Shown in pieces: positions 59,580 to 64,000 of a stretch of 64,000 nt of DNA. The DNA lies in assembly GCF_902506425.1 (NCBI RefSeq), contig NZ_LR732469.1, positions 995,001-1,059,000 on the forward strand, written 5' to 3'. Position numbers and translations under genes: made by a program. The notes beneath the pieces were generated by a model, which was not told where the DNA came from, ran no database searches, and saw only the letters and a list, made by a program, of their open reading frames with translations. The DNA comes from Novosphingobium sp. 9U. Its GTDB lineage: Bacteria > Pseudomonadota > Alphaproteobacteria > Sphingomonadales > Sphingomonadaceae. Position 1 is the stretch's first letter, and every line of letters starts with the position of its first letter.

Positions 59580-60686
59580 TTGCGCCGTTTGTACATCCGT
59601 CCGATCGCATTCGCCGAGAGCCCGCAGAGCGAGCATGGCGAAGCGGTGCGTCTGGGCGGGTCGCTCGTCTGGGCGAGCCGCTTCGCACTGATCGTGCGCG
59701 AGAATGGCTGTGTCATATCGCACGAGCGGGTCTCGGCGAGCGACTTGGTCTCCGCGCTCGCCGCCTTGCCAGACGACTTGGCCGAGCAAGGCGAGGCGCA
59801 ATACGCAGCTTTCCGCAAGGTCCATGCGCCGCTAGCGCTGGGAGCGCGGACGGTGCGGCTCGACCAGCCACAAGTGCTCGGCATCCTCAATGTCACGCCG
59901 GACAGCTTCTCCGATGGCGGGCAGTTCCTCGACAGTCCCGAAGCATCGGGTGAGCACGCCGCCGCGATGCTGGAGGCTGGCGCCGCGATCATCGACGTCG
60001 GCGGGGAATCCACTCGTCCGGGCGCCGCCGCGGTCTGGGAAGGCGACGAGATCAAGCGCGTCGTTCCCGCCGTCGAGCGGCTTGCCGCCATGGGCGCCGC
60101 GATCAGCGTCGACACGCGACGTCCTGCCGTGATGGAAGCAGCGCTGGCGGCCGGTGCGCACATGATCAACGACGTTTCGGCCCTGCGCCACGATCCGCGC
60201 AGCCTGGAGTTCGCCGCGCGGTCCGGCGCACCGGTCGTGCTGATGCATGCGCCGGGTGAGGGCGAAGACTTGCACGGTGGAGGCGACTACGCCGATGTCG
60301 TGCTCGACGTGTTCGATTGGCTTGAGGCGCAGCGCGACGCCGCTCTGGCTGCCGGCATCGCGCGCGATCGCATCATCCTCGATCCCGGCATCGGGTTCGG
60401 CAAGTCGATTGCCGGCAACCTCGCGCTGATGAACGCGCTGCCGCTGTTCCATGCCCTAGGCCAACCCGTGCTGGTCGGCGCGAGCCGCAAGCGGATGATC
60501 GGCGCTCTCTCCAACGAAGCGGCGGCGCATCAGCGACTGGGCGGGTCGCTGACCCTGGCGCTCAGGGCGCTCGATGCCGGAGTGCACCTGTTGCGCGTCC
60601 ATGACGTGTTCGAGACGGTGCAGGCCATCCGGGTTTGGCGTGGCCTGCGCGATGCAGCCCTGACGGACTTCGCCCAGCTACCCTGA
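59580..60686 (+). CDS. folP: Dihydropteroate synthase with N-terminal extension
   Basis: A 368-aa enzyme that joins 6-hydroxymethyl-dihydropterin pyrophosphate to p-aminobenzoate. The catalytic domain starts near residue 100: VLGILNVTPDSFSDGGQF, GGESTRPGAAAVWEGDE, SVDTRRPAVMEAALAAGA, DPGIGFGKSIAGNL and VGASRKRMIG. The first ~100 residues (LYIRPIAFAES and onward) form an extra N-terminal region found in sphingomonad FolP as I recall, absent from E. coli. TTG 59580 has GGGAGC upstream; GTG 59565 is possible. The REP-like element ends 22 bases before the start. Confidence 0.93.
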   Translation: MRRLYIRPIAFAESPQSEHGEAVRLGGSLVWASRFALIVRENGCVISHERVSASDLVSALAALPDDLAEQGEAQYAAFRKVHAPLALGARTVRLDQPQVLGILNVTPDSFSDGGQFLDSPEASGEHAAAMLEAGAAIIDVGGESTRPGAAAVWEGDEIKRVVPAVERLAAMGAAISVDTRRPAVMEAALAAGAHMINDVSALRHDPRSLEFAARSGAPVVLMHAPGEGEDLHGGGDYADVVLDVFDWLEAQRDAALAAGIARDRIILDPGIGFGKSIAGNLALMNALPLFHALGQPVLVGASRKRMIGALSNEAAAHQRLGGSLTLALRALDAGVHLLRVHDVFETVQAIRVWRGLRDAALTDFAQLP

Positions 60687-60736
60687 TGCTAAACCTCGGG
60701 TGAACCACCGATTTCTCCCGGATGAACATGGCACCT

Positions 60737-60764
60737 GCCTTGTGTCCACCAGGTGACACAAGGC
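60737..60764. terminator. Inverted repeat downstream of folP
   Basis: Perfect 10-bp arms GCCTTGTGTC (60737-60746) and GACACAAGGC (60755-60764) with an 8-base loop lie 50 bp after the folP stop. There is no T run. It may end the folP transcript or be an operator for the small exported-protein gene 117 bp further on. Confidence 0.45.
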
Positions 60765-60880
60765 TCGGCCCGCCGCCTTGTCGGCGCCGTTCGTCTTTTC
60801 GCCGGGAGGGATTTGCCCGGTCGACACGTTGCTTGCTCGATGACCGGGTTCACTCCCGGCAAGCGAGAAGGAGATCGACC

Positions 60881-61225
60881 ATGAACAAGAACCATCTGCT
60901 CGCCGCGCTGGCCCTCGTTGCCGCGCCGACCACCGCCATCGCGCTGCCGATGATGTACGAAGAGCAAGCCGCGCATGAGGAGGAGGGTCGCATCATCCGC
61001 GCCCCGATCGGCGGCGTGCAGAACAGCCGCTGGTTCGACTATCGCACCAACGTCAACGAGACGCGCAAGGAACTCGCCAGCGACTTGCGCCATGCGACCG
61101 ATACCGAGGACCGCCGCGACGCCTGGGACGAATACGGCACGGAACTGCGCCACGAGCGCGTGACCTACATCTCGCACATGGCGAAGAAGGGTTACCGCAT
61201 CCCGCAGGTCTACGTCGGCGGCTGA
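60881..61225 (+). CDS. Small exported protein of unknown function, 114 aa
   Basis: From ATG 60881 with AAGGAG upstream. The signal peptide (MNKNHLLAALALVAAPTTAI) is cut near ALP. The mature ~90 residues are charged, with acidic EEQAAHEEEGR then a conserved-looking core VQNSRWFDYRTNVNETRKEL and RDAWDEYGTELRHERVTYI. No cysteines. Probably periplasmic and helical. I do not recognise a named family. It is transcribed alone and ends at a good terminator. Confidence 0.75.
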   Translation: MNKNHLLAALALVAAPTTAIALPMMYEEQAAHEEEGRIIRAPIGGVQNSRWFDYRTNVNETRKELASDLRHATDTEDRRDAWDEYGTELRHERVTYISHMAKKGYRIPQVYVGG

Positions 61226-61266
61226 ACCGAGTTGTCACGCGCTGCCCCTCCCGGGACGGCGAAGCG

Positions 61267-61293
61267 AGGGGGAGCGCCGTTGGCGCTCCCCCT
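61267..61293 (+). terminator. Intrinsic terminator of the 114-aa exported protein gene
   Basis: Perfect 12-bp arms AGGGGGAGCGCC (61267-61278) and GGCGCTCCCCCT (61282-61293) with a three-base loop, followed by TGTTCTGT. It is a strong hairpin with a weak U-tract, 41 bp after the stop. The convergent SDR gene ends 78 bp further on. Confidence 0.75.
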
Positions 61294-61370
61294 TGTTCTG
61301 TGCAAAAGCCTTATCTCTAAACGCCCGAATGAAGCAAGGGGACGTGATGCAGGGCGGCTTGGCCGCACCA

Positions 61371-62147
61371 TCACAGGCTGTATCCGCCATCGCTGACCAG
61401 CACCGTGCCGGTCACGTTCCACGCCGCATCGGACAGCAGGAACAGGATCTGCCCCGCCATCTCCTCGGCCGTTGCAAAGCGACCGAGCGGCGTGGTCTCC
61501 GCCGCCAACACGTCCAGTGCCGCCTGCCGGCTGCCGAGTTCCTCCACCATCTGCGCGAAATGTGCGTTGCGCGTCCAGATCGGAGTGTCGACTCGGCCGG
61601 GCGCGACGGCGTTGATGCGGATGCCGTCCTTGGCATGCTCGGCCGCGGCGATGCGGGCGAGATGCGCCACCGCCGCCTTGCTCGCGCCGTAAGCAGCCGT
61701 GCCTGCAACCGGCTTCACGCCCGCAACCGAGCTGGTCAGCACCGCACTGCGGCCTCGCGCCTGCCCATCTGCCGTCATGGCGCGCAGGGCGGAGCGCAGG
61801 CTTAGGAACATGCCGTCGAGATTGGCCGAGAGGATGCGGCGCCACTCGGCATGCGAAAGCCCCACGATCGGTGCGCCGTCCGCGACACCGGCATTAAGCA
61901 CGGCGTGGTCGATCGTGCCGAGCTTGGCCTCGATGCTGTTCCAAAGCGCTTCGTCTGCGACATCGCCGGCCCAGCGCTCGACGGTGCAAGAGAGCGTCAG
62001 TCGCTCCATACCGTCAGCGTCCTGGTCGACGAGGAGGAGCCGTTCGATGCCCGCCGCGTCGAGCGCTAGGGCGACGGCCGCCCCGATCCCAGAAGCCGCG
62101 CCGGTCACCAGTGCCGTGCGGCCGGCAAAGCCGGCGAGATTCCTCAT
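61371..62147 (-). CDS. SDR-family oxidoreductase
   Basis: A 258-aa classical short-chain dehydrogenase. The motifs are TGAASGIG (NAD(P) binding), NAGVAD, VLTSSVAG, catalytic YGASK, and a C-terminal FLLSDAAWNVTGTVLVSDGG. The start at the ATG complementary to 62145-62147 overlaps the SnoaL-like gene by four bases, so the two are co-translated. Pairs of this kind are common in bacterial steroid, terpene or aromatic catabolism and in polyketide-like pathways, but the substrate is unknown here. Confidence 0.88.
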   Translation of the reverse strand: MRNLAGFAGRTALVTGAASGIGAAVALALDAAGIERLLLVDQDADGMERLTLSCTVERWAGDVADEALWNSIEAKLGTIDHAVLNAGVADGAPIVGLSHAEWRRILSANLDGMFLSLRSALRAMTADGQARGRSAVLTSSVAGVKPVAGTAAYGASKAAVAHLARIAAAEHAKDGIRINAVAPGRVDTPIWTRNAHFAQMVEELGSRQAALDVLAAETTPLGRFATAEEMAGQILFLLSDAAWNVTGTVLVSDGGYSL

Positions 62148-62605
62148 GCAACTTCGACCCGCAGCCGTTCGATGCGGGTAGTCTGCAGCAGCCAGCCCGT
62201 ACCGGTGTTCGAATAGGTCTCGTGGTAGCGACCCCAGCCCGTCAACCGCTCGAACGCACCACCGGGCGGAATGAAGAAGCGGTCCGTGAACGACCAGATC
62301 GCGCTGGCATGCTGCGTATCCTCGATGGTGATGTCGGGGTCGTGCCCCTGGTGCACGGAGACGACCTGCACGCCGACCGGCTCGCGAATGGGCCAGCTTT
62401 CGCGCCCACGCATCACGATGTTCATCGCCGGCATGTGGTCGATGCCCGTCACCGGGTCGGTGCAGCAGCCCATGTAGTCGAGCACACAATCTTCGGCGAG
62501 GATGGAGCGGACCAGCGCTCCGTCACCGCTGTCCACGCCGCGAAAATAGCGAGACTTCACCTGCCGGATCGCCTCGATCGCCGCCAGCCGCTCCACCATG
62601 TCCAT
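62144..62605 (-). CDS. Nuclear transport factor 2/SnoaL-like protein
   Basis: A 153-aa single-domain protein of the SnoaL_4/NTF2-like cone fold. It opens MDMVERLAAIEAIRQVKSRY with the family FRGVDSGDGALVRSILAED block. Asp and His residues in the cavity (IDHMPAMNIVM) could be catalytic. Proteins of this fold act as small isomerases, dehydratases or ring-closing enzymes. It is first in a two-gene unit with the SDR. The response-regulator gene upstream ends 34 bp before it. Confidence 0.87.
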   Translation of the reverse strand: MDMVERLAAIEAIRQVKSRYFRGVDSGDGALVRSILAEDCVLDYMGCCTDPVTGIDHMPAMNIVMRGRESWPIREPVGVQVVSVHQGHDPDITIEDTQHASAIWSFTDRFFIPPGGAFERLTGWGRYHETYSNTGTGWLLQTTRIERLRVEVA

Positions 62606-62639
62606 CCGCCTCTCCTCTCTTGCGTAGAGTCTGGATGGT

Positions 62640-64000
62640 TCAGGCGGCGTTGTCGATCCCGAGTTCGCTGAGCTTGCGGTACAGGGTCGACCGGCCGATC
62701 CCCAGCCTGCGCGCGACCTCGGTCATGCGACCGCGATAGAGGCCGATCGCCAGGCGGATCACGTCCGCCTCGATCTCCTCGAGCGGGCGCAGGTTGCCGT
62801 CGGCGGTGTAGAGCATGACGCCCGAGCTGCTCTGCGCCGGTGTGGATAACGCTGTGGATTGCGTGGGGCCAAGGATGTTGAAGAGCTGTGGAAAGTCGTC
62901 GGCGGTCAGCGCGTCGCCGTCGCAGAACACCGCGGCACGGAACAGCACGGCTTGTAGTTGCCGCACGTTGCCTGGCCAGTCGTAGGCGGCGAGCAGCGAC
63001 AGTGCGCCATCGGTGATGCCCAGTTCGCGCAAGCCCGGCTGCTCACCGATGCGTGTGAGGAAATGGCGTGAGAGTGAAGGGATGTCGCCGATCCGCTCGC
63101 GCAGGGGCGAGAGAGTGACGGTCACTTGCGACAGCGCCTCGTGCAGCTCGGGCAGGAACAGGCCCTCTTCGACGAGTTCCTTCAGCGGCACGTTGCTGGC
63201 AGCGATCAGACGCACGTCGATGCGGAAACTGTGCCGCACGCCGATCGGTCGGACGTCGCCGCGCTTGACCGATTCCAGCAGCCGCTCCTGCACGGAGAGC
63301 GGCATACGATCGATCTCATCGAGCGCCAGGGTGGCGCCGTCGCAGTGCTGCAAGGCGCCGATCTGCCGGTCGAAGGCGCCGGGGAAGGCGCCTTTCTCAT
63401 GCCCGAACAGCGCGGACTCTATGGTGTTGGCAGGCGTCCCGCCGATGTTGACGATGCGCAGCGGCATCTTCGCGCGCGGGCTGGCCGCGTGCATCGCGCG
63501 GATCAGCATTTCCTTGCCCGACCCGCTCTCGCCCTCAATCAGCACCGGACCGTGGCCCCGCGCAGCCTTTGCCGCCACCGCAAGCGCCTTGCGGAACGTC
63601 GGCGCCGCGCCGATCATGGATTCGAAGTCGGGCGTGGAGGGCATCTTCTCGGTGAGCGGAGCCAGTTCGTCGCGCGGGACCTCCTGCGTGGTCGCGACCC
63701 GCAGCGCCTGCATCAGCCGGTCGGGCGCGACGGGCTTCACCAGGTAATCCGTCGCCCCCGAGCGCATCGCCTCGACTGCCAGCAGCGGCGAGGTGCTGGC
63801 CGTGAGCATCAGGATCGGCAGCGCGGGCCGGCGAGACTTGAGTTCCGCGATCAGGGCGCAGGCATCGTCTCCCGGTACCCACTGATCGAGGATGATGGCA
63901 TTGAGCTGCATGCCCTGACGCGTGCCCAGCGTGGCGATTGCCGTCTCCGCATCCCGCGCGATGATCGTGCGCCAGCCCTCGCGCGCGGCGAGTGCCGAGA
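62640..64000 (-). CDS. Response regulator with sigma54-activator-type AAA+ domain, 5' end missing
   Basis: The gene runs off the right edge; the last 453 codons plus stop are present. The receiver fragment has the phospho-acceptor region AIILDQWVPGDDA and GATDYLVKPVAP. The AAA+ domain has Walker A GESGSGKE and Walker B-like ATLALDEIDRMPL. The GAFTGA loop that contacts sigma54 reads GAFPGA (Pro codon 63381-63383). The C-terminal Fis-type helix-turn-helix is GRMTEVARRLGIGRSTLYRK. The altered loop makes normal sigma54 activation doubtful. It may regulate sigma70 promoters instead. Confidence 0.88.
   Translation of the reverse strand, partial: SALAAREGWRTIIARDAETAIATLGTRQGMQLNAIILDQWVPGDDACALIAELKSRRPALPILMLTASTSPLLAVEAMRSGATDYLVKPVAPDRLMQALRVATTQEVPRDELAPLTEKMPSTPDFESMIGAAPTFRKALAVAAKAARGHGPVLIEGESGSGKEMLIRAMHAASPRAKMPLRIVNIGGTPANTIESALFGHEKGAFPGAFDRQIGALQHCDGATLALDEIDRMPLSVQERLLESVKRGDVRPIGVRHSFRIDVRLIAASNVPLKELVEEGLFLPELHEALSQVTVTLSPLRERIGDIPSLSRHFLTRIGEQPGLRELGITDGALSLLAAYDWPGNVRQLQAVLFRAAVFCDGDALTADDFPQLFNILGPTQSTALSTPAQSSSGVMLYTADGNLRPLEEIEADVIRLAIGLYRGRMTEVARRLGIGRSTLYRKLSELGIDNAA

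Overview
The window is about 64 kb of GC-rich chromosome from an alphaproteobacterium, most likely Sphingomonadales (a Novosphingobium/Sphingomonas-type genome). The evidence is the overall base composition, the protein sequences, the gene block ahcY-divL-tsaE-amgK-murU-addB-addA-trxA, a CcrM-type GANTC methyltransferase, and small intergenic palindromes of the kind scattered through sphingomonad genomes. This assignment comes from sequence recognition, not a database search. No prophage, transposase, rRNA, tRNA or CRISPR array was seen. The content is core and housekeeping rather than a mobile island.

Layout. 1-4.6 kb: the end of a biotin-dependent acyl-CoA carboxylase alpha subunit, a CsaA-like protein, a molybdopterin-fold exported protein and a thioesterase, then a convergent POT transporter and a PRC-barrel protein. 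4.65-10.9 kb: aroK-aroB on the minus strand, divergent from a plus-strand run of a 52-aa membrane protein, a 622-aa exported protein, a XerC/D recombinase and an M48 protease. 10.9-15.4 kb: two Flp pilins, a frameshifted mutT, a TonB-dependent siderophore receptor and an exported PRC-like protein. 15.8-21.4 kb: a phospholipase D-like protein, folE, a large membrane protein, an SDR, a peroxiredoxin and a small exported protein.

21.5-34.5 kb is one co-oriented cell-cycle/housekeeping block. It holds ahcY (with a perfect operator-like palindrome upstream), a DivL-type histidine-kinase homologue with Tyr in place of the phospho-acceptor His, tsaE, amgK and murU (cell-wall MurNAc recycling), addB-addA (double-strand-break repair) and trxA. 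34.6-38.5 kb on the minus strand: an IMPase-family protein, a GST, a GFA protein, argJ and an alpha/beta hydrolase. 38.6-41.0 kb on the plus strand: two different cysteine desulfurases and a 2Fe-2S ferredoxin, overlapping or tightly spaced. 41.1-49.7 kb: a DJ-1/PfpI protein, parC, a three-gene operon (polytopic membrane protein, response regulator, sensor kinase) and a vWA lipoprotein.

49.8-56.4 kb on the minus strand: an LprI-like exported protein coupled to a 101-aa unknown, a membrane-anchored retropepsin, a chain of DUF1285, CoA-type Nudix and CCA-adding enzyme genes, a long palindromic repeat, a GNAT and a PQQ-type sugar dehydrogenase lipoprotein. 56.4-61.2 kb on the plus strand: rnhB, an SDR, ccrM preceded by five GANTC sites in 92 bp, a REP-like element, folP and a small exported protein. 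61.4-64 kb on the minus strand: an SDR/SnoaL pair and a response regulator with a sigma54-activator AAA+ domain whose GAFTGA loop reads GAFPGA; it runs off the window edge.

No clear undescribed defence or mobile system is visible. The signals most worth following are regulatory: DivL and CcrM within 36 kb of each other, the GANTC cluster before ccrM, the ahcY operator, the altered GAFTGA loop, the membrane-protein/two-component operon, the tandem desulfurase-ferredoxin module and the mutT frameshift.
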